From Rugalucina vietnamica (lineage: Eukaryota > Mollusca > Bivalvia > Lucinida > Lucinidae): DNA of 64,000 nucleotides. The stretch is from the NCBI GenBank assembly GCA_964017185.1, contig OZ024870.1, forward strand, positions 61,420,812 to 61,484,811, read 5' to 3'. This document shows, in pieces, positions 22,336-34,800 of this stretch. The position numbers and the translations under genes are program-made. The stretch's first letter is position 1. Every line of letters begins with the position of its first letter. The notes beneath the pieces are model-generated. The model was not told the origin of the DNA. It worked only from the letters and a program-made list of their open reading frames with translations, and ran no database searches.

Positions 22336-22863
22336 TGAAAAATTGATTTATGTGGTGGTACTTACGTTGCTAGGTAACAAAATGCAAATTTCATTTTTCA
22401 ATTTTTAATACAATTTCATATAAAAGTCATGGCGTGCTATTGATATAAGTACTAATATAGACATTCTAAACAATAATCATATCTCAAATACCACCTCAAA
22501 AAGTGTCAATTTGCACTTTTTCCTTTAACGATTTTCTGCCAATCTTCGTGAAATTTTGAGTTTTGGTTTCCATGGTAACCGCTGTTAGGAAAAAGGAATG
22601 CTTTGTTTTGTGAAAGTTTTTCAACACGTCTGATAAAATGAAGGTGAAAAAAACGATTCCTGTGACTAGTCACTTATCACCATTTCTATAGGACCTGCAT
22701 GATTCTTAGGGAGAATGCTAATTAACTGTTTAGTAGCAGTGTTTAAGCCCCATCAGTGATTAACACTGACTGGTTGAAAATTTAAACGGTTACAAGAACA
22801 TAACAAAATTCTCGAAACAGTGACATCTCTTTATTCATTGCAAAATTAAAACACTGCTGAACA

Positions 22864-25800
22864 CTATATAGTTGGAGGCTTTTCGCTAAATAGAGCATCC
22901 ATACTAAGCTTAACAAATGCCCTGGAAAGACAAATAAATGAAACATTGGCACAAATCAGCAATTGATTATGTAAGACTCTATACAAAACGAATGTCCTGG
23001 AAATTCTCGTACAAATAAAAGAAAACAAAAGTCATTACATAATAGGAAGAGATAGTTACTAGCCCCAAGAATAATATATTCTACTACACTACAACATATT
23101 TTAATAAATATACATGATATGTAAGTGTTTGGTCACAATATATTTAAAAAAAAAAATCATCCAAGCCCTACCTGTCATAAGCATCCAGTGGTCCAGACTC
23201 ATAGCTAGCTTTGGCATTTGCAATGTAGACCACGTCCTCTGTGAGGTCATACACTGCAATGTGGAGACTGCCACTCTGTTCAATGGAAACCACATCACGA
23301 ATGACGTTCTCTGCCGTAAGGTTACCATGGTGTTTCCTCAGCTGTTGTGCTAGGACGACGCTAAACCCAGGACATAGCCAGTCCATACCTATATCCAGAG
23401 AAACATGAAGAACATTTGGATAAGGGCAGGCAGGACTTTTTGTTAAAAACAAAAATGCATTAATGTGCGTCGCAGTTTCAAGAAGATGAAGAACCGCAGT
23501 TAACGTACATGTATGTAACATGAAATATCAGTGTATGAAAATGACTTAATCAAATATCTTTACCAATCTGTATAAATACATGTATTTCGAATATTTTTCT
23601 AGCATTTATGTATGAATGAAATGAGAGAAAATACACAACATAAAAAGCACAATGCACGATAATGTTTACCCCAGTATACAACATCTTTTATTTTTGGATG
23701 CCAATTAAAGTCTGGTTTTAGGTTGGTATCATCGAAAAAGTTGGCAACAGAATGGGAATACTGTACACCCCTGAATGCTGGCGCCTAGAATATGAATGCA
23801 TAGTATGTCGAGATCATAATTGATATAGCATTTTTAAATCGTGGTACTAATTAAACGTCAACTTCAAAACGTCACAAAATATAAAAAGAAGCCAAAAAAA
23901 ATTTCTTAGCTATGTTGAAGGTAGCTTGACCTAAGGGTGGGATTAACATGTATTGTCTTAATTAACAAAGCTTTATAATGCATGGTCATTGGTCCAATCT
24001 GAATGTAAATGGTTTACTGGTGAATTGACAATACTTCGCAAGGGGAATGGAATAGGAATGCAATAGAATGGAATGCAATAGAATGGATGAATAAAATAAA
24101 GTGTGCATTACCTTTCCGTCACCTACTCCGAATAAAAGGTTACATGTCCTCTCTGTTGTTGTCAGTCTGTGCTCGGAGTCATTTACTGACTTGTCAAATT
24201 GAAGAATGTCTCGCAATAGAAACTAAAAAGAAATGAGCCGCCTCGTTGGAAAACCAACGTTGTGGTTTCCGACCAGGTCCGACACAAACCGGACTGCTCA
24301 GTAGCAGAAGACAGCTAGAAGCATGAAATTTCGTATTTATGAAGTAGAGGGATTGTACTATCCGTGTAGCGAAAACAAAGGCGCTGATCAGCTTCGCGGT
24401 TACCGCGAAGCTGATCTGCGCCTTTGTTTTCGCATATGCAAATTGTTGGTTTTCCCATGAGGCGGCTCAAATGTAAACGAAATTGGTGCACTGTCTGTAA
24501 AACTGAGTTCAAAATAATGAGGCTAAGATCAAGTTCTAGAAAATGCTTCAAGTTGATGTTGTTTAGCCTGAAGTTGAATAATGAAAAAAGATGAAAATTA
24601 AATGTAATCGTACATAATAATTATTATTATACTATAAATATTAAAACCAGGGAGATAAAAAAAATTGATACAACAAGAAAACGTCCATATGAATCAGACA
24701 AAAAGCTGCTGGATACTACTTTGGATTTAAGATCTTCGATTTTACTACCAAAGTATGAGGTACATAAATCAGTTTTCTTAAAACAAACACTGCACTCTAA
24801 CTTCGGTACATTGTTTTACCAGTTCCTGTCGTTCCTGTATTGAAAGCAATCAATTAATATACATTATGAATTTCACTTATGAGGGCGACGATAAATACAC
24901 TCTGTCTTTCATAGTCTTTGCACGAAGACAATCAGACGATTGAAAATGTTTCAGGTTGACGTACCGTGAATGGATTTCCAAACCTGGACTCGGACCCAAA
25001 ACTTTTGTCTGGGAAGGAGACGCCTATCTCAGATATAGCCATCCTGGATTCGCTGAAGCCTACGAATAGGTAAGTTAATAACTTTTTTATTGTTAGAAAT
25101 AGACACATGAAGTCAAATAATCTCAAAAATCAATTTAATCACACACAAAACCGAAACGCATTGACAACTGCAACATTCTAAGTTATCCATTTCAAAAGTA
25201 ATTTAACGTTTTTATGATAAGTACCTTAAATATCCAAAGAAAAATCCTCTTTCGTTTGGAATGTTTCTCATCCTTTAAGAATCTCGAATGGAACGTATCC
25301 GAGTCTCAGAATAGAGAGAAAAATACATTACTCCAAATTAGACAAAAAAGGAATTACAACTATAATAATGGTTTACAGTAATTTACATCTGATATACTGT
25401 TCTCTGTTATCCTGGAATCGGGCATTTATATGATTAAGATGTGTTTCCGCATCCCCACCACAAAAACATACAGATATGTGTACTAAACTATTGTGTTGTA
25501 TAATAAATGTACGTACCTGTAATAGAGCCAAACCAGCCTGTCCATCCTATGTTTGCAAAAGCATGTCCATTGTTTGGGTCACTTGGGTGATATACTGTCA
25601 CCTGTGGGTAATCTTTGAACGGACCTGTAAATGAGAATGCAGGCATTATAATATTCAAGTCAGAAAGGTGGAAAAGTATTGTCAGATTGGTGAATTTCTG
25701 TTATGTTTTACCCAGTATTGACTACATTTTTCAGCTTCAACTGGCATAGCCCATATATCGTACATTCAAATGTCTGTCCTTCAAGTTGTTGTTGCCATGA

Positions 25801-28800
25801 TTACCTCGTATATGCACATACAAATAGTAGCAGAAAATGTGTGATGAAACGGCTACCAAATCACGAATTGAATCAATTCGAATTATATCTATACAAAATC
25901 AAAACTTGTGCCAACGTCAAACCTAAAGTGCATTTTTATACCATCTGTATTCCAGTCGAGAGCTCGTAGTTGGAGGAGTGATCCAGGCTTTGGTAAGGCC
26001 TCGCCCCAGGCACCGAACATTGAACAGTCGCCCTTTCTGTACAGATAATGAAATATAAAGTTTAGATCCTTTGGAAGCAGTGAAAACATTCAAAGGGAGA
26101 AAATATGAGCCACATTGCGCAATTTCGGGTTATCAACCCTCTTCAGTGATCCTGAAGCAGTTTTCGTTCAAAATAAGAATCCTCATCAGTGACACTGAAG
26201 CAGTTTTCATTCAAAATAAGAATTGAGGTCCAGAAATTGGTACAATTTAATTCGAAAACCATATGTCGAAAGCGAATAGAAAATAAGTTATAAATCATAA
26301 TTTCAGCATATTTTTCATTATTTAACGTTTCATTAAACAGTTTTTGCCAACCTGTTTTAAGGAAAATTTGCTATAACTGATAAAATGCCACCTGCTTGAT
26401 TGAAATGTGGCATTAAAACTTTACTTAAAGAAATGTCAACTTACGTCAATTCTCCTATCATATGGATTCTCATTAACCTCTGAAAACAGATTATATAGAA
26501 AATCCTGGTCCTGAGAAAGCTCACCTGAGATTTGGTCTTTAAAAAATTTACCTTTGACCAAAATGGCATTGACCTTGAATACTCACATAACTTCATTAAC
26601 TCAATAAGTTGTATGTATGCTACAAACATTTCTGAAAAAGTATGTTTTCACATTTTTCTGGAGGGAAGCCATTAGCCGTAGTATTGACCTCTCCATATGT
26701 TTTCAGTATTCTGTCAATCATTTGACGTAATAAGGCTCCTTAGGGGTTTATGAAGGTGCATTTTCATTTCTGTTTGTATACACGATATTGAATTCCCTTT
26801 CTTGGGCTTCATGCACTTCGAGGCTAGACTAGGCTAGTGTTTGTTTTGTCGGCCATTTTTTGTCATTTTCACTTCGATAAATAAATCTATTTTCTTCACG
26901 CTAACAAGATCAGTACATACGATGCTTACGATAGAATTAAACTGGATATGTATTATTTAATGATATTAACTAGGGTTGCTTGGTTTCAAATGTTTTTAAA
27001 TTATAAGATTTGGACGAACTCTCTCGTTGACCTATTTATCGGTTTTTATCGGAAAACGATCTATATGAAATTATGTTGTTTCCAATACAGTGATCTCTTT
27101 CACGTCCGCATAGATGATTGACATGCGGTATCACGAATTACCGAATTGGACCGAAACTGTCCGGAACGGACATAGATGATATCAAAGCTACAAAGCGAAT
27201 CATGGGTCACCACATAATAGCATGTGAAGAATTTTATGTACACAACAATATTGTGATTTACAAGCCTCGGAACGCAAGAAAACCGTACCCCAAGAGTTAT
27301 TGCACACTGCATACATGTATCCGTCATGCAACCGGATTTCTTACAGTACGGACGCCACACAAAATGTATATTGATATTGATCGAACTCTTAAAATGCAAC
27401 CGTTTGTAATTTCAAGTGGTGACAAAATATCTAAATTGCTGTAGTGCAATAGTTCACAAAAGATATATCAGATTTTAGGAAAAATTTTGGGGATTCGGAA
27501 ACTTTTAATTCATTTCTTTTCTGTTTCAACTATGTGACTTTTTTTTTTAAGTTATGAACGTATGTTCATAGAAAACGTCAACTTGAAATGTAACATGTCT
27601 ACAGACATGAACATGTCTACAGACATGTATTATTTCACATTTTGTCACGGAAAATAGAGTATATCTAGGTGAATGTCCGAGATATTTTGCCAGTGTTATT
27701 TACAAAACAAACAGCTAAGTCAGAATCACACTACCCCTAACCAAGCCTGATGGATGCAGATTTATAGGGTTTCAGTTTAACCTCACTTTTAAGATTATAC
27801 CATTTGGGTCACGTGCTTGCAGATTTTGGCTTATGTCACACAATCTTAGATTTAAATTATATTTATAGCACAGGTTTATAAAATTCGAACCATACTGGAT
27901 TCGCACTGTCCTTCCATTATTGCTTGATTCTGTGATATTTAGTATTATTCTGATTGGCTCTAGCAAAATCAAACTTTCATCATGTATTTTAAATCTTTGT
28001 TTGGAGACTCAGAGAATCTAATCTGGTTAGGCACAAGTACGCTATAACTTTGGGTCACTCAGACAGCAAGAATATATGGTTGAAATTTTGAATAAAAATT
28101 CATTTACTGATGGGATTTTACATATGTTTGTTTGTTTCTTTTAAGTTTTAAAGGTCAAGTCAACAATTTTTCAGGCGTGGTGATGAAACCATTCACGGTT
28201 TAACACAGTATTTGTTTTATTTGGTATCAAAATGCACTATACGTTACTAAAGGAATCATTCTTCTTGTCAGTGTAGACTTCTATCACAATCTCATATTAT
28301 TTTAAACTTCCAAATTTCTATGAACCCCTCCGTACGTATAGCATGTTACTAAGAACATGCTATAATTGTCTTGTTTCCATTAAAAAGTATATGTGACCAA
28401 ATTGGACCTTGCTGTAAAATAGATCAAGGTCATTTACACAACCTTTTGTTCCCCCTTCTAAAGGATGCTCCGCGTGAAGTTTGGCTTTGATTGGCCCAGC
28501 GGTTTCAGAGAAGGTGTGGACAACATCGACGACAACGACAACGACGGGCGCGAGTGCATGGGTATACTATATTAAGCTCATTTGTGAGCCTTCGGCTCAG
28601 GTGAGTTAAAATATATATGTTACAATTACCAGGTGAGCCGCATCGTGAGAAAACGGGATTATTGCCTATGCGAAAACAAAGGCGCAGATCAGCTTCGCAG
28701 TAACTGCGAAGCTGATCAGCGCCTTTGTTTTCGCTACTCGTATAGTACAATTCCTCTTCTACTTATAGCCAAAATTTCAAGCATCTAGCCTGCCTCTGTA

Positions 28801-31800
28801 ACTGTACAGGCCAATTTGTGTCGCACCTGGTCGGAAACCCCGAAGACCGGTTTTCTCGCGTCGCGGCTCAGTCCTACGTTTATGGCAACAGTTTTAATAT
28901 TTCTTGAGGCAAGTACGTTTTAATAAATTTTATGCGCATCTAAATTTTTCATAGAAACAAGAAAGCCTCAGGTTAGCCATAGAAACAGCGTTAGTTTAGG
29001 TTTAGACACTTTTGTTGTACACAGCTTTGGAAAAATTACTGATCGTTTTCACTTTGTTCGTATAGCTAGTTCGGAAATTTTCGCGTGGCTTTTAATTCGC
29101 GAATTTTCGATTTCTGAATTATTAACGAGACTTTGAATTCGAGAACGAGTACTCATGCAGTCTAAAAAGCTTCAAAAAATTCATTTTTAGCGAGAACTTT
29201 ATTTTCGCGAGGCAACGAATTCGCGAATATTAGTTCTCGCGAAAATTTCTGGATTTACAGTAATGTACCATTACGAAAACACGCCCATGCAATATACAAA
29301 AATTTTTAGAGTTGTAAAAAAAGAAAATTTTCACTAGAAAAATTTTGATATTTTTCTTATTTTTGCTCAAAACATAGATTGTTCTAACGAGTACCCACAA
29401 TCTATGTTTTGGAGCAAAAATAAGAAAAATAGGTATACCCCTGCATACCCCAGTTTTTCTGTATAAAAGTGGGGTTTAAGGGGGTATTCATTGCACGGAC
29501 ATGTTTTCCTGATGTCTTGGCGAAATGTATAAGGTAGCAACTCAACTAACAGAATAATCCACTCCAGATGCATCTGATAAACCTCGAGCTTCTTCGAAGA
29601 AATAATCACCAGTATACTTTTTAGTGACGAGCAACTCCAAATCTAGCGCCCCGTCAAGTCTGTAAATACAAACACAATAAAGGATCAGCTTCAAATAAGA
29701 AAATATTCTGTTTAACTCCTTTAAGCCTGGTGTCCTTTTTGTGGGACATAGACAAACAGCAGAACGCGGCGTCCCAGCTGAGGCTATTCTGTTTGTACAG
29801 GGAAATTTTATCGAAAAATGAGATAAAAAATAAAAATCGCTCCTAACGCCCCTAAAAATGAAAGTAGACTCACCCAATTGATAATGATGGGAGAATCCAT
29901 TCGTCAAATATGGGTTAATGCCGATAGTGTTACAATGGCATGCACCAGAGTTGACCAACATCACTAACAGCGTGAATTAAGTTGTTGAAACTTAACTTTC
30001 TCACAAAGCATCGTTTTTCACAAATGTTTAATTGGGCTCGGCCCGAACAACAACGAACCCATCGAGTTTACAGCGCATTTTGACACTAATGTTTACTGAA
30101 AACCTTGCCTCTGATAATAGTTTTTCGCAGATAATTTTTCGTGTGGTGGCCAATGGGAAAATGATTTTTGGCAAAATCTTGGTCTTAGTTTGTCCTAATA
30201 GGACCTGCAAAAAAAAAAAATGAAAATCGGTCGGTTAATAAAGTTTGTATGACCATAATGAATTTTGAATAGGGATTTTGCATTGGCAAGGGGATCGAGG
30301 ATCATGAAAATACATTATTTTCGAAACTTTATTATTAATCATGAAGATTCCATCTCAGGTAAGTCATCTGTTTGATTTTATAATGATTTTGAGCAATCGT
30401 AATGAAATACGAAGAATCTAAAAAAATTGCGGGAAAATATTTACCTCCCTTCCATGAGATTTTTGTACAGAAAGTCGCTATTCAAAAATGTTTTTGACCA
30501 GAACATTTTATTTGTCAACAAATATTCAAACTTTTTGCGACACACTAAATGCTTGATTGTGCCTAGAAAATATTCAATCAACATTGAAACAGTTGCGTTA
30601 AATATCTGTGAAAAAACATAACAGACACAAGGAAACACAAGTTATACTTTTCTTTTCAAAATAAAAAATAAACCAGTCCCGTTAGTGTAAACGGAACTGG
30701 AGATCGTGGGTTCGATCCCGGGCCGCGTCATACCAAAAACGTTAAAAAAATGGTACCAGCTGCCTTGCTTGGCACTCAGCATTATAAAGAAAGCACTGGT
30801 TTCTCTTCTCCAAAAAATATAGCATCACTAACATCGCATGTCTAGCAACATATGAAAAAGTCTGTCAGAATGTTTAAAGTCCGGTAATAATCAGTGTCTG
30901 TATTTACTGGTGGACCATATGGAAGATTTGTGCTAAATACCTTATCCTCCTAAAATATAGAGATTATTATTATTTAATAAGTATGAATTAATCCAATAAG
31001 GATTAATTGTGCTAAATACGTTATCCTCCTAAAATAAAGAGATTATTATTATTAAATACTATGAATTAATCCAATAAGGATTAAAGCCAGATGAACGTAA
31101 TTGACCTCACGGTAGAATTTTTTTATTTTTTGCATGTGAGTGTATTTTGATGTCCTACATCGAAAATGAAAAGAAATCGATACCGTTCCGAGCTTGTTTT
31201 CGAGATATCGGCCTTCAAAATCGTTGAATTGGAGAGCGAAAATACATTGACGTCAACGTAAAATGCGATTTTTAGACCCCCTTTTTGTTAATTTTCTTGA
31301 TATATTTCAAAAAATCCACGGTAGGATTTTTAAAAAAACTGATATGTATTTGAGAAATTCCTGAACTACATATAGATAACGAGAAAGTCCATAGTTACCG
31401 GATTAGTTTTCCTGCTATAGGCGTGCGAAGAGAGGTAATCGTTGCTGAATTCAGTACATTTTACGCGCGACGTCGGTTTTGCGCCAAAATTTCCGACACT
31501 GTTTAGTATTCAATATTTCTAACTGTCGCGGAAATGTTGTTTTCTTCGGGATAACATGTCCACAATCTATATTTTGAGCAAAAATAATAAATAATATCAA
31601 ACTTTTTACATTTCTGAAGTCCTCTGCGTAATTGTATGGATATAGTTTCGTATTCCGAACGTAAACTGACGCTAGAAATGACGTCTCGAGCGAAAACTGA
31701 CGATACGAATGCGGCGTAAAAATGACGTTTCGACCCTTAGATACGCACGTTCCTTTGAGCGCCTTCAATTACGTAGACCTGTCTTTAATTGTGCTAAATA

Positions 31801-34800
31801 CGTTATCCTCCTAAAATAAAGAGATTATTATTATTATATACTATGAATTAATCCAATAAGGAAATACAATATGACTATAGGTACATTGCTCCTTTAACTC
31901 TGCCGCAGCTATGAACGACACTAAAAAGTGTGAAATAGTGAATGGTGAAATACTTACCCTAAATCGGCAACATCCTTCAAGAACCAGTCTTGGAACGGCC
32001 CTACTGATTGATTGATGGCTTGCTCCTGTAAAATGGTTATGCCGCGAAATAAGTGCTATTGTGATTATCGTGGACAAATAAAACTTTGTCGGATCAGTTG
32101 GTAAAATATAAAGATTCAAACATTATTATGGACATTGTTATCATGGTATACTGAACCCTGTTATGGCATTTTATACATACTCGTACAGATACAGGGGTGT
32201 GAAAGTTTATGATACATTTCATAACAAATAAAGGTATATCGGATACTTGGACACTCCCAAGTGCTGGTGGATCGTTTATTATAATTTTTAGTCAACACTG
32301 AATATGCATATACAACTACATACACGCGAGCCAGGGATTGAATAATGTGCAATGAGGGCCCCGCTGTATACCTATAGTAAATACAGCTTATCAGCTACTA
32401 GGATCTAGTAAAAATACAACATGAAGTATAGGGAAAATCCCGCCCACTTTTGCAAACTCTTGGCGTGGGTCTCTATGGTATGTATAATATATAAATACAA
32501 CATTGCTGAGAGGGTGATAGTAAGAATTTTCACCCTGAGGAAATGATTATCGACCGAGGCGAAGCCGAGGTTGATAATCATTTCCGAAGGGTGAAAATTC
32601 TTACTATCACCCTCCCAGCAATGTTGTATTTATTTTATCATACCGAAATTGATTAAAATCGTAAAAAAGTAATTCGATTTGAATGGAAAATACCAATTTT
32701 GGTGCGACGTTGCGTAACGCTATTTCGCATTTTCGTAACGTCATCACATCAATCGATTGCCATTCACACTTTTTAACGTCAATTTAGCCAATTTTCAGTT
32801 ACCAAAATATTTCTATCTGTTTGTTTTACTTAATTTCCTCGAAATAGTATTAGAATTATGTGTTTTGAAGGCCTTGTTATTGAGATATAACGTTTTAGAA
32901 AAACGAACCGTACGCGCATATTTTATGCGCATGTGATAGTCGAAATTATCGCAGGGTGATAGCAAGAATTTTCACCCGCAGGCCTATGGGAGTTTAACAT
33001 GGGGAATTTATATGAGGTATGATAATATAAAATACATTACCACTTGTTCCTCTAAATATGCCCACACAGCGTTTATGAATTGTGTTGTATTTTCTTTCAT
33101 GAGAGTACCGTGAGCATATCCCATCTCATATGGAGTACCTTTAAAAGCATAGCATACTTTACCATTACAAGAGCATTGGCTAGAAGGAAAGTGGCGATTT
33201 GAATTATAGAAAATTAACATGACACTTATCCAAGCAATATTCAAAGATTAAGTTGTAAAAAATGAAAATTTTCAGTAGCAAAATTTTGATATTTTTCTTA
33301 CTTTTGCTCAAAACATAGATTGTGGGTACAGGTTAGAACCGCCTCGCCGAGGCGGTTCTAACGAGTACCCACAATCTATATTTTGGAGCAAAAATAAGAA
33401 AAAATAGGTATACCCCTGCAAACCGCAGATTTTTTTTTTCTTTATAAAAGTTGAGTTTAAGGGGGTATTCGTTTCACGGACACGTTTTCCTGATGATAAA
33501 TTTAGACTTGATTATGCTCATTGTAATGCTCTTGCAGACTAAAAATAAATCTTGTCTTGTCTTGTATTGTCTTGTCTTCACTCGAATCTCCAACTATATA
33601 GAAATCTGATTTGAAATACCTGTAGACAACACAACAGAACAAAATTAAACTGAACATTTCATATATGCACATTTCTTTCAAAAACAGTTGTCAAACAATT
33701 CATGTAAATTCATGATGCACCGGGTTGCTAAGTGACGTTGACGGAATACACTATCTTTCTTCGTGTATCAAATAAAATTGAGATAAATATTTACCAGAAA
33801 CTTTATTAAATTCGTGAAATGAAATAAAACGAATAAAGTAACAATGGATAGTACAGCTGCCGAATCAGAAGAAATGGACCTACTAACTTCAAAAGGCAAT
33901 TTATAGAAGTACGAAAATAGTGACTGAAGAAGCATTCGCTACACCTGCTTTGGATGTATCTACAATTATGTCATTCATAGCGTTTCATTTTGCACCGTAA
34001 TTTAAAGCATGCACAAATCTCTTCATCAAAGAATAAGACAACTATCAAAACGTATTGAGCCGCATCGTGAGAAAACCGGATTTTTGCCTATGCGAAAACA
34101 AAGGCGCAGATCAGCTTCGCGGTAACCGCGAAGCTGATCAGCGCCTTTGTTTTCGCCACTCGGATAGTACAATTCCTCTTCTGCTTAAATCCGAAATTGC
34201 AAGCTTCTAGCTCTTTTCTGAGCTTGTACAGGCGGGTTTGTGTCGGACCTGGTCGGAAACCCCGAAGACCGGTTTTCTCGCGTCGCGGCTCTATTTAGAT
34301 CTTACCGTACACATGTACAATATCAAAGGCATCTTCTCCCTCCCCAGCTCGGTACAGTTTCCCATTCTTAACTGACTTGACAAACTTCGGCGCGGCTGTG
34401 TAGATTGGGTTCAAGTTCTGCTTTGCTTGAGGATCAGGCTGGGAGATACAAAACAGTTATATATCTATGTATGGAACATAATCAAATTGCGAATGAATTT
34501 TCCCAATTTATAGTTAATCTGACCGTACTTTGATGTCCGATCTTTGAAAGATTACTTATACTGTTATGATGATGCATGACTTGGCAATGTTTTACAATCT
34601 GGAGGCAAAGGTGAACTATTTCACAGACGTCATTCACAAATAAGCAGCAGAAAGAGCAACAAAAATATTCAGTTAGAAGCATTTACACCGATTACAACGA
34701 CATGGCGTTCATTTTGTAAGTTCTTTTTTTAATAAATGAAATAATTCTTTGGCATTCACATTCGTTGCTCATTTTGACCAATCAGCTTCTTCAAATATCC

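Noticed and set aside
24315..24551. Open frame in the palindromic MITE (also 2004-2342 and 28505-28750)
   Set aside because: The frames recur only because the same MITE is repeated; they run through its inverted palindrome on both strands and have no start or splice context.
27100..27444. Overlapping ~100-codon frames on opposite strands
   Set aside because: No domain, no splice context, and located in an intron of the dcd1-like gene.
30674..30742. A functional tRNA gene
   Set aside because: Good B box and T-arm but no complete cloverleaf or acceptor stem; more consistent with a SINE head.
31841..32119. 92-codon minus-strand frame
   Set aside because: Only 31958-32025 is real coding (exon 4 of the dcd1-like gene); the remainder is intron read through.
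33139..33179. An upstream acceptor for exon 3 of the dcd1-like gene adding CSCNGKVCYAFK
   Set aside because: The acceptor at 33179 breaks phase with exon 2. The acceptor TTTTAAAG|GTACTCC at 33138 restores phase and gives HVYGTPYEMGYAHG, as expected for the family.
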